64,000 nt of DNA, taken from WHTI01 sp963826105. Its GTDB lineage: Bacteria; Actinomycetota; CADDZG01; WHSQ01. The stretch covers positions 310,001-374,000 of the forward strand of contig CAWGWA010000006.1 of the NCBI GenBank assembly GCA_963826105.1, written 5' to 3'. Positions 1 through 8,716 of this stretch are shown here, piece by piece (the first letter of the stretch is position 1; every line of letters starts with the position of its first letter). The notes beneath the pieces were generated by a model. That model was not told the DNA's origin and did not search any database. It worked only from the letters and a program-made list of their open reading frames with translations. Position numbers and translations under genes: made by a program.

Positions 1-2
1 GT

Positions 3-467
3 CCTGCATTCCTCCGTTGCGGTCGCCCCAAGGTGCCCCTGCTCTACACCGATCCGTCGAAGTTCCACATCGGTAAGGCAACCACCATGCGCGACGGCGA
101 TGACGTCACGATCATCGCCAACGGGATCATGGTCGCGATGGCGCTCGATGCCGCCGAGGGCTTGAAGGAAGAAGGGATCGAGGCTCGCGTTCTCGACATG
201 CACACGGTCAAGCCGGTCGATGCGGCCGCGATCGAAAAGGCAGCGAACGAAACGCGAGGGATCGTCGTGGCCGAGGAGCACCTGGCGCACGGGGGTCTGG
301 GCTCGGTGGTCGCGCTGGTTGCGGCCGAACGCCGTCCGACGAGGATGGCATTCGTCGACGTCGGCGACACCTACGCGACTTCGGGGACCCCGGATCAGTT
401 GCTGGAGCAATACGGGTTGACCCCCGATGCGATCCTCGACGCCGCCCGAAGGGTGCTCAAGGACTAG
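3..467 (+). CDS. Transketolase, C-terminal part (5' end outside window)
   Basis: C-terminal domain of a thiamine-diphosphate transketolase, the swivelling domain that follows the pyrimidine-binding domain in transketolase and in the separate transketolase C-terminal subunit. The frame is open to the left edge and already reads as this family (LRCGRPKVPLLY) before the first possible GTG at 33, so the gene is cut by the window and 33 should not be taken as its start. Visible signatures are the strand DVTIIANGIMVAMAL, the segment ARVLDMHTVKPVDAAAI and the EEHLAHGGLGSVVA turn. The product probably acts in the pentose phosphate pathway. Whether it is full-length transketolase or the split C-terminal subunit cannot be told here. 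Its stop overlaps the end of the convergent lipoprotein gene by 11 bases. Confidence 0.85.
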   Translation, partial: PAFLRCGRPKVPLLYTDPSKFHIGKATTMRDGDDVTIIANGIMVAMALDAAEGLKEEGIEARVLDMHTVKPVDAAAIEKAANETRGIVVAEEHLAHGGLGSVVALVAAERRPTRMAFVDVGDTYATSGTPDQLLEQYGLTPDAILDAARRVLKD

Positions 468-1032
468 AACGAGAGTCCTCGACGTACAGCACGTAGCTGA
501 GTTCGGCCCCTTGATACCTGGCGGTGACTTCCCAGCATCCCGGCTGTGGGAGTTCGAGTCCAACGAGCATGAAGTTCCTGATTTCGCGATTGAAGGAGGG
601 GACCCCGCCTCGTTCTGCAACCGGCGGAGCGGGCCCGTCGAGACGCACAGCCGTGATGGCCACGTCAGCATCCCCAGAGAAGTCCTCGACAGCAGACAGC
701 GTGAAGTTCTCGCTGAACCACAACGTCTTGTTGCCGACGTGACCGTCCTCGGCCACCGGCAGATCCCACACTGAGCCGTTCGCATCGAGCATGATCCAAA
801 GTCCGGGGTTTCCGTACCAGACGTCCCGAAACGGCTCGGGCAACACCGGGGGCTCGGAGGGATACGGCTTAGGAGGCACGAAGCCCCGCTCTGGAACCGT
901 CACCGGACAGCCGTCGACGTCGCGGGCATTGGGAGAAGGTCCGGATCCCAGAGCCGAGCCACTCCCCTCGGATCCCTGGGCGCACCCTCCAAGCAGGAGC
1001 AGAGCGATCGTGACCCGTGCGAGGGAGTTCAT
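457..1032 (-). CDS. Hypothetical lipoprotein
   Basis: 191-residue predicted lipoprotein of unknown function. A short basic N-terminus and a hydrophobic stretch lead to the lipobox LLGGC (Cys17), followed by a Ser/Gly-rich linker, so the protein should be anchored on the outer face of the membrane. The folded part holds a second Cys (in DVDGCPVTV) and a C-terminal strand-rich segment with GCWEVTARYQGAELSYVLYV; this reminds me of a small Ig-like beta domain seen in other actinobacterial lipoproteins, but I cannot name the family. It is transcribed divergently from the LexA-controlled 13E12 gene and converges on the transketolase gene. Start is the ATG at 1032, which gives a complete signal peptide. 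Confidence 0.7.
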   Translation of the reverse strand: MNSLARVTIALLLLGGCAQGSEGSGSALGSGPSPNARDVDGCPVTVPERGFVPPKPYPSEPPVLPEPFRDVWYGNPGLWIMLDANGSVWDLPVAEDGHVGNKTLWFSENFTLSAVEDFSGDADVAITAVRLDGPAPPVAERGGVPSFNREIRNFMLVGLELPQPGCWEVTARYQGAELSYVLYVEDSRSSP

Positions 1033-1114
1033 CTCACTGATACCCCGCGCGCACGTCCGGGGTTCCCTCGGGGTCGCCCTGAATCCTCGGTTTGACGGAG
1101 CCGGCGATATGCCC

Positions 1115-1120
1115 TAATAT
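1115..1120 (+). promoter_or_regulatory. Predicted -10 element of the 13E12/HNH gene
   Basis: The hexamer TAATAT matches the actinobacterial TANNNT -10 pattern. It lies exactly 7 bases before the ATG at 1128 and no Shine-Dalgarno sequence lies between, so the transcript is predicted to begin at or next to the start codon (leaderless). Confidence 0.6.
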
Positions 1121-1134
1121 CGAACATATGTTCG
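1121..1134 (+). promoter_or_regulatory. LexA (SOS) box over the 13E12 gene start
   Basis: CGAACATATGTTCG is a perfect 14-base palindrome matching the actinobacterial LexA consensus (CGAAC, four bases, GTTCG). It starts immediately after the predicted -10 hexamer and includes the ATG at 1128, so bound LexA would block transcription initiation. Some mycobacterial 13E12 genes are known LexA targets, which agrees. A second such box sits on ruvC. Confidence 0.8.
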
Positions 1135-2465
1135 CTATGCGAGGACAGCCCGACTTCAGCTCCCGGGACGAAGCTCGCCTCGCACTCGAGGACGAGTTAG
1201 CCGAGGCCCAGGCAGCGGTCAATGCCGGCCAGGCCCGACTGGTAGCCCTCGTCTCTGAGCACCTCGAGCACGAGTACTGGGGCGATCACGTCGGGATCCG
1301 GTCCGCGACCGGCTACCTCACCTGGAAGCTGGGCCAGACCCCCTCCGAGGCCGCCCGGCTCCTCGAGGTGGCTTCCAAGCTTGGTTCCTTCCCCAGGCTC
1401 AAGGCGGCCTTCGAGGACGGGTCATTGTCTTTGGCGCAGGTAAAGATCCTGGTCTCGATCGCCGAGCCCGAGACCGAGGAGCTGCTCCTCCATTACGGAC
1501 TCCACCTTTCGGGTGCGCAGCTCGCCCGCTTCGCCGGTCACTACCGCCGGGCGATCACCTTGCAGGAGGACACCGCCCATCGGGACCGGCGTCTCACTAG
1601 CGGGCATCGCGATGATGGCTGCTGGAGCTTGTCGTGCGGTCTTGCCTCCGAACACGGAGAGATCATCGAGGCCGCGCTGCGCCAGGCACTGAGTGAGATG
1701 CACGAAGAGGGCATCGAATTGGATGAAGACGCCCTCGATCCGTGGGGAGCGCGCCGAGCCGATGCACTCCTCAAGATCGTCGAGTCCTATCTGTCCTCCG
1801 AGCCTCGTAAGGCCCACGAGCGTCACACCGTGGTGGTCCATGCCGAACTCGAGACACTGCTCGGCAAGGACGGCCTTGGGAAGATCGAAGGAGGAGGTGT
1901 CGTCTCCGGCGGGACCATCGAACGGTTGCTCGCCGACGGTGCTTCGGTCATCGAGATGATCGAGCACGGCGGCAACATCATCCATGTCGACAAGAAGCGA
2001 CGCCTTCCCAACACCGCCCTCAAGCGGGCACTAAAAGCGCGCGACGAGTGCTGCGTGATCCCGGGGTGCAACCGGGTCGCACATCGTCAGTCCCATCACG
2101 TGATCCCCTATCGCGATCTCGAGGAGACGACCCGGGACGGAACCGTGCTCGCCTGTCCTCCACACCACAAGGACCTCGACGCCGGTCGCATCACGATCGA
2201 ACGCACAGAAGAGGGTCTCGTGTTCCGGGACGAGCGCGGGCGAGTCATCGAGCGTCCGCTGCTGACCGCCGTGAAGGATCTCTCGGAACAGAACCGAGAG
2301 CGCGGGGTCGAGGTCGACTCCCAGACCTGCCTCCCAGGCTGGGGCGGCGAGCCCGGGAGCATGGTCTATTGCGCCGATCTGGCGATGCGAGAACGGAACC
2401 GAGGACTCAGAGACTCAGGGAAACTCCGCCCGGAGGACGATCTCGAGGCCGGCCCGGATCCCTAG
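1128..2465 (+). CDS. 13E12-family DUF222/HNH endonuclease domain protein
   Basis: 445-residue protein of the 13E12 repeat family, common in multiple copies in actinobacterial genomes. It has a long N-terminal helical DUF222-type region (about residues 10-290) and a C-terminal HNH nuclease-like domain with C-IPGC, the HH pair in QSHHVIPYRD, and CPPHHKDLD, the expected metal and active-site layout. The biological role of the family is not settled; association with repeats and mobile DNA and SOS induction are known. The start at 1128 is chosen because a -10 hexamer lies 7 bases upstream and a LexA box overlaps it; ATG 1137 is an alternative. The gene converges with dtd, the two stops overlapping in CTAG (2462-2465). 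No flanking repeats or second copy are visible, so nothing here shows mobility. Confidence 0.85.
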   Translation: MFAMRGQPDFSSRDEARLALEDELAEAQAAVNAGQARLVALVSEHLEHEYWGDHVGIRSATGYLTWKLGQTPSEAARLLEVASKLGSFPRLKAAFEDGSLSLAQVKILVSIAEPETEELLLHYGLHLSGAQLARFAGHYRRAITLQEDTAHRDRRLTSGHRDDGCWSLSCGLASEHGEIIEAALRQALSEMHEEGIELDEDALDPWGARRADALLKIVESYLSSEPRKAHERHTVVVHAELETLLGKDGLGKIEGGGVVSGGTIERLLADGASVIEMIEHGGNIIHVDKKRRLPNTALKRALKARDECCVIPGCNRVAHRQSHHVIPYRDLEETTRDGTVLACPPHHKDLDAGRITIERTEEGLVFRDERGRVIERPLLTAVKDLSEQNRERGVEVDSQTCLPGWGGEPGSMVYCADLAMRERNRGLRDSGKLRPEDDLEAGPDP

Positions 2466-2911
2466 AAGGTCTTCTCCGAGTCCAGCAGGATAGTGACCGG
2501 GCCCTGGTTCACCAAGTCCACATCCATCGACGCGCCGAACTCTCCGGTCGCGCAGATAACCCCCGCGTCGGCCAGCGTGGCGGCGACACCTTCGTAGAGG
2601 GCCTCGGCCACCTCACCGCGTGCAGCCCGGATGAACGAGGGGCGTCGTCCCTTGCGAGCATCGCCGTACAGGGTGAACTGACTCACGAGAAGGACCGCTC
2701 CCCCACTCTCGATCAGCGAGGCGTTCATCTTCCCGTCGGCGTCCTCGAAGATCCTCAGGTTCACGATCTTGTCGGCGGCCCAGGTGACCTCCGCGGCGGT
2801 GTCCTCTGGAGAGATACCGATCAACGCGACGAGGCCGGCACCTATCTCTCCGGTGATGCGTCCGTCGACAGTCACCTTCGCCCGGCTTACCCGCTGGACG
2901 ACCAGCCTCAC
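2462..2911 (-). CDS. dtd: D-aminoacyl-tRNA deacylase
   Basis: 149-residue DTD-type enzyme that hydrolyses D-amino acids (and glycine) from mischarged tRNA, a chirality proofreading step in the cytoplasm. Family signatures are clear: the start RLVVQRVSRAKVTVDG, the SQFTLYGD active-site motif followed by KGRRPSF, and near the C-terminus NQGPVTI, the variant of the Gly-cisPro motif that inserts into the partner subunit's active site in the dimer. Length is normal for the family. The GTG at 2911 is chosen because it forms a GTGA overlap with the stop of the upstream penicillin-binding protein gene, implying translational coupling; the longer frame upstream is the antisense-rich end of that gene. 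Confidence 0.93.
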   Translation of the reverse strand: MRLVVQRVSRAKVTVDGRITGEIGAGLVALIGISPEDTAAEVTWAADKIVNLRIFEDADGKMNASLIESGGAVLLVSQFTLYGDARKGRRPSFIRAARGEVAEALYEGVAATLADAGVICATGEFGASMDVDLVNQGPVTILLDSEKTF

Positions 2912-4662
2912 GGGGCGACCGGCATCACGTTGAGATAGATCTGTCGCGCGATCGGGGCTGCAACCTGGCCCCCGACTCCCCCGTACTCGGAGACGACCGC
3001 AACGGCGACGCGGGCGCCGCCCGACGGAGCGAAGGAGATGAACCACGCGTGGTTCTCGCGCTTACCGGCAACGTCGACCTCGGCGGTGCCCGTCTTCCCC
3101 GCGATGCTGAGCCCGGAAATGTTGGCGTTGACACCGGTGCCACCTTGAACGACAGCCTCCATCATCGCGGTGACCTCGGCCGCAGTCTGCGCGGAGACGA
3201 CTCGTTTGCCCTTCTTCGGTTGATCCAGCGAGAAGCGTGGCTCCATGCGGCGGCCGCCGTTGGCGATCGTTGCGGCAACCGTCGCCATCTGCAGCGGGGT
3301 TGCGAGGACCTGCGCCTGCCCGATAGCGCTCCACATCAGATCACTGAGGCTCCCGGCGGGGGGCGGGTACTGCGATGCGGCCACGATCCGCTCATCCCGG
3401 GGTTCCCGGTTGAAACCGAACAGCTCCGCGTACTTGGTCATCCGGTTATCACCCAACCTCTCCGCGACCTGAGCGAAGGCGGTGTTGACGCTGAACTTCA
3501 GTGCATCTGCCAGCGACACGGACGCATAGGCAGACGACTCGAAGTTGCGGACCCCCTTGTACTCCTTAGGTCCGGACAACATGGTCCCGGGGGTCATCAG
3601 TCCCGAATCGAGCGCGGCCGACGTCGGGATCACCTTCATCGTGGATCCCGGTGGGTAGCGACCGACCAGTGCTCGGTTGAAGGGAGACACGCCGGTTGCC
3701 CCTACGTAGTTGCCGGGGCCGAACGCGGATGAATCCACGACCGCAAGGACGTCTCCGGTAGATGGCTGGATCACGACGGCTCCCCCGACCTCGCTCGAGG
3801 GATACGCCGACTCCGCCGCCTGCTGAACCTCGACATCGAGTGTCGTCTTGAGAACCTGACCCGGCTCGCCGGGATAGGGGGCGAACCGTTCGATCGGCTC
3901 GTCTTCGGCATCGACGATCGCGAGCCGGATCGCAGGAGTACCCGCGAGCTGCTCGTCGAACGCGGCCTCGAGTCCCGACCCGCCCACCAGAGAACCGGCC
4001 GGCGTGTCCTCGTCGTCGGTGGTGGTGGTCTTGATGTGCCCGATGGTGCTGCCGGCCAGCGTGCCGAACGGGTAGCGGCGCGAGCCTGCGTGACCGGTGG
4101 CCAGGATCCGTCCGTCGCGGTCCTTGATCGGGGCGCGTTTAGGGAACTTGGTAAGGACGGCAAAGCGTTCGGCACCCTCGACACCGGGCCACACGAGTTC
4201 GGGCGACCAGTCGACGAGCCACTTCTGCTCGGCCGCTTCGAATTCGAGTTCAAAGCTCCCCGAAAGGGTCACCGTCTGTGGCGTCGCGGCCGAGTTGTAA
4301 GCCACCTCGTAGTCGACCGACACGGGGCCGTAGGTCGGGGCGTCGCCAGTCTCCTCGGTGGGGGTCGGTCGTGGTTGAGGCGGAGTGGCAGATCGTCGCG
4401 CGATCACCGTCTCGATAGCGCCCTCCTCGAGTCGCTTCTCTAGCCAGCGCCCGAGACGTTGCTCGGGCCACTCGGCCCCCGCCTCAGTGGTGAACATCGA
4501 GGCCATCGTTTCGTAATCACCGTCGTTGAACGCGTCGAGGAAGGCGTCGGCCGCGGCCGCGGTGGACGGCAGTGGGTCTAGATCCTCGGCGCCGGTGCAG
4601 GCGGAGAACGAGATAACCGTAACGAGCAAGGCGACGAAAAGACTGCGGGGCCGGAGTGTCAT
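2908..4662 (-). CDS. MecA/PBP2a-type penicillin-binding lipoprotein
   Basis: 584-residue class B penicillin-binding protein, a D,D-transpeptidase that cross-links peptidoglycan outside the membrane. The start at 4662 gives a signal peptide with lipobox SFSAC (Cys22), so it is predicted to be a lipoprotein rather than a transmembrane PBP. After it comes an NTF2-like MecA N-terminal domain (about residues 30-160), a dimerisation region, then the transpeptidase with its three motifs: catalytic STMK (340-343), SVN (391-393) and KTGT (523-526). The NTF2-like domain groups it with PBP2a/PbpA-type enzymes, several of which have low beta-lactam affinity, but resistance is not shown by the sequence. 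It lies 19 bases after relA and is coupled to dtd by a GTGA overlap. Confidence 0.9.
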   Translation of the reverse strand: MTLRPRSLFVALLVTVISFSACTGAEDLDPLPSTAAAADAFLDAFNDGDYETMASMFTTEAGAEWPEQRLGRWLEKRLEEGAIETVIARRSATPPQPRPTPTEETGDAPTYGPVSVDYEVAYNSAATPQTVTLSGSFELEFEAAEQKWLVDWSPELVWPGVEGAERFAVLTKFPKRAPIKDRDGRILATGHAGSRRYPFGTLAGSTIGHIKTTTTDDEDTPAGSLVGGSGLEAAFDEQLAGTPAIRLAIVDAEDEPIERFAPYPGEPGQVLKTTLDVEVQQAAESAYPSSEVGGAVVIQPSTGDVLAVVDSSAFGPGNYVGATGVSPFNRALVGRYPPGSTMKVIPTSAALDSGLMTPGTMLSGPKEYKGVRNFESSAYASVSLADALKFSVNTAFAQVAERLGDNRMTKYAELFGFNREPRDERIVAASQYPPPAGSLSDLMWSAIGQAQVLATPLQMATVAATIANGGRRMEPRFSLDQPKKGKRVVSAQTAAEVTAMMEAVVQGGTGVNANISGLSIAGKTGTAEVDVAGKRENHAWFISFAPSGGARVAVAVVSEYGGVGGQVAAPIARQIYLNVMPVAP

Positions 4663-4681
4663 CGGTGTGAGTAGCCTGCCG

Positions 4682-6982
4682 TCAGTTCCGTGCAGCGTTG
4701 GGAACGACGCGATAGGCATCGAAGACGGAGTCGACCCGGCGGACTGCCTGGATCACATGCTCGAGATGGCTGGGATCCGCCAGTTCGAAGCTGAAGGTGA
4801 GGACCGCGATCCCGTCCTTCCCCGACCGTGTGGTCGACGTGAGGATGTTGACCCCGACATCTGAGATAGAGGTAGTGACGTCGCGGAACAGCTTCGTTCG
4901 GTCGAGTGCTTCGATCTGGATCGCCGCCATGAAAGTCCCCTGCTGCCGGTTGTCCCACCAAACTTTGATCATCCGGTTCTCGTCGATCAACTGAAGAGCT
5001 TTTGCGTTCGGACAATCCTCCCGATGCACCGATACCCCACGTCCGCGTGTCAGGAAACCAACGATCTTGTCACCGGGTACCGGGGTGCAGCACCGCGCCA
5101 GTCTCACGAGGAGATCGTCGAACCCTTCGACGATCACACCCTTCCCCCTCGGCTTGGACGGCCGTCGCTTGGGCGTGACCTCTATGGTCTCGGTCCCTTC
5201 CTCGGCCGCCTCCGGCTCGAAGATGCGGATAACGCGGGTGGTGACCGACTGGGGCGAGAGATGCCCCTCACCGATGGCAACGAACATCGCATCCAGATCC
5301 GGGTACTTCAGTTCGTCCGCCAGTTGGGCGAGAACATCGCCCTTGGTGATCTTGTCCACCGGCAGACCCTGCTTCCGGATCGCGGCCACGAGTTGGTCCC
5401 GACCCTGGGACAGCGCATCCTCGCGACGCTCGCGGGCGAACCACTGGCGGATCTTGTTGCGGGCACGCGGTGATTTCACCACTTGCAGCCAGTCCCTAGA
5501 GGGTCCGGTGGGTCCCTTGCTGGTGATGACCTCGACCGTGTCGCCCGAACTCAGCTCGTAGGTGAGGGCGACCAGACGCCCGTTGACGCGGGCTCCGACG
5601 GTCTTGTGGCCGACCTCGGTGTGGATCGCGTAGGAGAAGTCGATCGAGGTAGCACCTCGGGGAAGCGGAACGACATCACCTTTCGGAGTGAAAACGAAGA
5701 TCTCATCCGAATAGAGATCGATCTTCAGGTGATCGAGGAACTCCTTGGGGTCGGCCGAGTCGCGCTGCCAGTCCATCATGCGTTGCAGCCACGCGATCTC
5801 TTCCTCGGAGACCTTCCCCTGCTTGCGCTCCTTGTAGAGCCAGTGAGCGGCGATGCCGAACTCCGCCGCGCGGTGCATCTCCTGCGTGCGGATCTGGATC
5901 TCCATGGGTCGCCCCTCCGGTCCGATGACCGTGGTGTGGAGCGACTGGTACATATTGAATTTGGGCATCGCGATGTAGTCCTTGAACCGTCCGGGAACCG
6001 GGGTCCACATCGTGTGCAGCGCACCGAGCGCCCCGTAGCAATCCTTCACCGTCTCGACGACCACACGGATGCCGACCAAGTCGAAGATCTCATCGAACTG
6101 CTTCCCGCGGAGCACGATCTTTTCGTAGATCGAGTACAGATGCTTCGGGCGGCCCGAGACCTCGGACTTGATCTTCACCTCTGCCAATTTGGTGGTGATC
6201 TTGCGGCACACCTCCTCTAGCATCCGCTCGCGCTCGGGCTGGCGCTGCTGCACGAGCGAGGCGATCTCCTCGAAGCGCTTGGGGTGGAGGGTGGCGAAGG
6301 CCAGGTCCTCCATCTCCCATTTGATCGCGTACATACCGAGTCGGTGGGCCAGTGGTGCGTAGATCTCTAGTGTCTCCCGCGCGATCAGTTCGCGCTTCTC
6401 GGGAGCAAGCGGGGCGAGCGTACGCATGTTGTGGAGACGGTCGGCGATCTTGATCAGGATCACCCGTACATCCTTCGCCGTCGCGACGATCATCTTGCGA
6501 AGGTTCTCGGCCCGACCCTGCTCCGGAGAACGGAAGCGGATCTTGTCGAGTTTGGTGACCCCGTCGATCAACGACGTGATCTCGAATCCAAAGGCTTCCT
6601 CAACCTCGGCCAGCGTCAGGTCTGTGTCCTCAACCGCGTCGTGAAGAAGGGCAGCGGCCACGGTTGCCTCGTCCATCCCGAGCTGAGCGAGGACGAGTGC
6701 GACCCCGAGGGGATGGGTGATGAATGGGTCCCCCGACTTCCGGAGTTGTCCGGCATGCCAGTGATCGGCGAGCTCGAAGGCGCGCTCGATGATCTTCAGA
6801 TCGGCCTTGGGCCGCCGGGAGCGGACCTCCTTCAGGATCTTGTCCAGGAGGGGTGAGGTCGACGACCGCCCGGGCCGGACCCTTTGGATCACGCCCTTCA
6901 CCCCGCGCGTGGGGCCCTTCGATCCCGTCTGGGGCTCAGGACCGGTTGGGTCGGACCCGGATATGTCCGGAGAAGTGGCCAT
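4682..6982 (-). CDS. relA: Bifunctional (p)ppGpp synthetase/hydrolase
   Basis: 766-residue long RSH protein that makes and degrades the stringent-response alarmone (p)ppGpp. Order of domains: an HD hydrolase with RKSGDPFITHPL and the HD pair in LLHDAVEDT (about residue 114), intact and so predicted active; the synthetase with FKDYIAMPKFNMYQSLHTT and the MEIQIRT segment; a TGS domain beginning near VFTPKGDVVPLP; a linker with the CCTPVPGDKIVGF motif; and a C-terminal ACT domain. Length and layout match actinobacterial Rel. The ATG at 6982 has no Shine-Dalgarno sequence but a TACAAT hexamer 5 bases upstream, suggesting a leaderless mRNA. In Mycobacterium relA also follows apt and the yajC/sec genes. 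Confidence 0.95.
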   Translation of the reverse strand: MATSPDISGSDPTGPEPQTGSKGPTRGVKGVIQRVRPGRSSTSPLLDKILKEVRSRRPKADLKIIERAFELADHWHAGQLRKSGDPFITHPLGVALVLAQLGMDEATVAAALLHDAVEDTDLTLAEVEEAFGFEITSLIDGVTKLDKIRFRSPEQGRAENLRKMIVATAKDVRVILIKIADRLHNMRTLAPLAPEKRELIARETLEIYAPLAHRLGMYAIKWEMEDLAFATLHPKRFEEIASLVQQRQPERERMLEEVCRKITTKLAEVKIKSEVSGRPKHLYSIYEKIVLRGKQFDEIFDLVGIRVVVETVKDCYGALGALHTMWTPVPGRFKDYIAMPKFNMYQSLHTTVIGPEGRPMEIQIRTQEMHRAAEFGIAAHWLYKERKQGKVSEEEIAWLQRMMDWQRDSADPKEFLDHLKIDLYSDEIFVFTPKGDVVPLPRGATSIDFSYAIHTEVGHKTVGARVNGRLVALTYELSSGDTVEVITSKGPTGPSRDWLQVVKSPRARNKIRQWFARERREDALSQGRDQLVAAIRKQGLPVDKITKGDVLAQLADELKYPDLDAMFVAIGEGHLSPQSVTTRVIRIFEPEAAEEGTETIEVTPKRRPSKPRGKGVIVEGFDDLLVRLARCCTPVPGDKIVGFLTRGRGVSVHREDCPNAKALQLIDENRMIKVWWDNRQQGTFMAAIQIEALDRTKLFRDVTTSISDVGVNILTSTTRSGKDGIAVLTFSFELADPSHLEHVIQAVRRVDSVFDAYRVVPNAARN

Positions 6983-6987
6983 AGCTC

Positions 6988-6993
6988 ATTGTA
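6988..6993 (-). promoter_or_regulatory. Predicted -10 element of relA
   Basis: TACAAT on the minus strand, separated from the relA ATG by the 5 bases gagct. No ribosome binding site is present, which fits a leaderless transcript. Confidence 0.5.
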
Positions 6994-7041
6994 AAGGCGA
7001 ACGGATGTTGGGAACGGCTCTGGAAAGCGCCGGTGACGCGG

Positions 7042-7314
7042 TCAGGGCGCGTTTCGAGCGAAGACGACGCGTCCCTCACCTGCCAAGAACTCCTCCACCG
7101 TCCATCCTGCGGTCAGCCACGCCCGAGCGTGCATCTTGCGACTGTCGTTCCGCCACCACGAGGGGAACCGGGATCCGGAAGGAAGGGTCTCGCCCACCAG
7201 GTCTTCGATCTCGTCGAGAGACATCTCGATGCGATCGCCACCCTGGCCGGCTAGGAATGCTGCGAGCCTGATGTATTTGAGGGAGCGGCGCTCCCGGGCC
7301 GGATGGACGTTCAT
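7042..7314 (-). CDS. Small DUF7662-like protein
   Basis: 90-residue basic protein. The core has the pattern YIRLAAFLAG ... MSLDEIEDLVGETLP ... FPSWWRNDS ... ARAWLTAGWTVE, which resembles the DUF7662 family of small proteins of unknown function: an SFDEIE-like helix, a conserved WW-N motif and an ARAWLxAGW motif. It sits between apt and relA on the same strand but has its own predicted -10 hexamer and no Shine-Dalgarno sequence, so it may be transcribed from the position of its ATG. The position next to relA does not by itself indicate a role in the stringent response. The family name rests on motif memory, not a search. Confidence 0.65.
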   Translation of the reverse strand: MNVHPARERRSLKYIRLAAFLAGQGGDRIEMSLDEIEDLVGETLPSGSRFPSWWRNDSRKMHARAWLTAGWTVEEFLAGEGRVVFARNAP

Positions 7315-7321
7315 CGGGTGA

Positions 7322-7327
7322 ACGATA
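7322..7327 (-). promoter_or_regulatory. Predicted -10 element of the DUF7662-like gene
   Basis: TATCGT on the minus strand, 7 bases before the ATG at 7314, with no ribosome binding site in between; the same spacing as at ruvC and the 13E12 gene. Confidence 0.5.
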
Positions 7328-7388
7328 GAAGCAAGAGCCCCGCCGCAACAGGGGGTCGGCGATATGCCCGGATGGTTCTAGTGCGGTA

Positions 7389-7922
7389 CTAAAAAGAGAT
7401 AAGCGAGAAGAACTCGTAGTCCTTGATCGCGTCGCGCCCGTTCAGGAAGGACAGCTCCATGATGGTCGCGATCCCGGCGATCTTCCCCCCGCATCGCTCG
7501 GTCAGGTGAGCGACCGCCTTCGCGGTTCCACCGGTCGCAAGGACGTCGTCCACGATCAGGATGCGCTCGCCCTCCGTGACCGCGTCGCTGTGCATCTCGA
7601 GGGAGTCCGTCCCGTACTCGAGCTCGTAGTCCTGCGACTCGACGTTCCAGGGAAGCTTCCCCTTCTTGCGAACCGGGATGAGCCCGGCCGTGAACCGGTA
7701 AGCGAGCGGGGCGGCAACGATGAAGCCGCGCGCCTCGATACCCAGGACCTTGTCGATCTCGTCCCGGTCGAACTGGTGCGCTATCGCGTCGATCGTGTAG
7801 CTGAATGCCTTCTTATCCGCCAGGAGGGGTGTGATGTCCTTGAAGACGATCCCTTCCTTGGGAAAGTCGGGGATATCGCGGATGTGATCCTTCAACCACT
7901 CATGGTTCCGGGGGCTGTTCAT
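7389..7922 (-). CDS. apt: Adenine phosphoribosyltransferase
   Basis: 177-residue purine salvage enzyme that condenses adenine with phosphoribosyl pyrophosphate to AMP in the cytoplasm. Signatures: the N-terminal DIPDFPKEGIVFKDITPLL, the GIEARGFI loop, and the PRPP-binding motif ILIVDDVLATGGTA. Length matches the family. The ATG at 7922 is preceded by a good GAAGGAG ribosome binding site, so the upstream extension of the frame is rejected. It follows the HD-domain gene by 17 bases and belongs to the conserved yajC-to-relA block. Confidence 0.95.
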   Translation of the reverse strand: MNSPRNHEWLKDHIRDIPDFPKEGIVFKDITPLLADKKAFSYTIDAIAHQFDRDEIDKVLGIEARGFIVAAPLAYRFTAGLIPVRKKGKLPWNVESQDYELEYGTDSLEMHSDAVTEGERILIVDDVLATGGTAKAVAHLTERCGGKIAGIATIMELSFLNGRDAIKDYEFFSLISF

Positions 7923-7939
7923 CGAATCTCCTTCACGTC

Positions 7940-8716
7940 CTAGAGAAGTTGGGATCCGTTGATATCGATCTTGAACTTGCATTCGAGGAACTCTGCCGCG
8001 CGACGACACATCACCATGCGAGAGAGGAAGATCTCAAAGTACTCCATCACTCCCGCAAGCTCCGTATCGATCGCAAGTTCAAGGGTCAACGTTCGGGCAT
8101 CCGCATCCACCCTCAGGAAGGAGTGCTCGACCGCGTGATTGACCCGGTCGTGGATGTCGAACGCCGCCATGTCCTTCTCGCGTACCCGGCTGCGGTGGAC
8201 GTCGGACTTGTCTGCCACGATCACCGCCGCTCCCGCGGGGTTGACCGGGTGTCCGAACTCTTCCTCGTGGTTGCCGATCGCGGCCAGGATCACCCCGATC
8301 TCGCCATAATTCATGCCTAGATCCTTCAGGAGGTCATAGGAGATCGCAGCTCCGGTTTGAGAGTGCATCGTGCGCGACACGAAGTTGCCGAGGTCGTGCA
8401 GGTAACCGGCGATGGCCCCGATCTCAGCCATCCGGTCGGGGAAATCGAGACGCTTCAGGATGTTGTAGGAGATATTGGAGACCAGGCCTGCGTGACGGAA
8501 GCCGTGCTCGGTGTAACCGATCTCTCCGAGATAGCGATCTGCCAGGGCGATGAACGTGCGGATCCCCTCGTGCTCCTGGACATCCTTGACCGAGATGCCC
8601 GAACTCTCCTCGATAGGTTCCGGCGTCTTCGCCGGCTCGGGGGGCTGCGTTTCCTTGACCGTGCGACCTAAGGGATCGACCGGTTCCTCACCCGGAGCCG
8701 CAGCAGCTTCTTTCAC
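7940..8716 (-). CDS. HD-domain phosphohydrolase
   Basis: 258-residue protein with a Pro/Glu-rich N-terminal tail of about 45 residues and an HD-superfamily metal phosphohydrolase core: the first His in GFRHAGLVS, the HD pair in GYLHDLGN, a later His in AIGNHEEE and an Asp in VADKSD. These fit the H...HD...D arrangement that binds metal and cleaves phosphate esters or nucleotides; the substrate cannot be read from sequence. The start overlaps the stop of yajC in ATGA, so the two are translationally coupled. In Mycobacterium the place between yajC and apt is held by secD, secF and a lipoprotein gene; here this gene stands there alone. Confidence 0.8.
   Translation of the reverse strand: MKEAAAAPGEEPVDPLGRTVKETQPPEPAKTPEPIEESSGISVKDVQEHEGIRTFIALADRYLGEIGYTEHGFRHAGLVSNISYNILKRLDFPDRMAEIGAIAGYLHDLGNFVSRTMHSQTGAAISYDLLKDLGMNYGEIGVILAAIGNHEEEFGHPVNPAGAAVIVADKSDVHRSRVREKDMAAFDIHDRVNHAVEHSFLRVDADARTLTLELAIDTELAGVMEYFEIFLSRMVMCRRAAEFLECKFKIDINGSQLL

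Noticed and set aside
1128..2465. 13E12 gene as part of a mobile element
   Set aside because: The family is linked to mobile DNA, but I see no terminal repeats, transposase, integrase or tRNA boundary around it.
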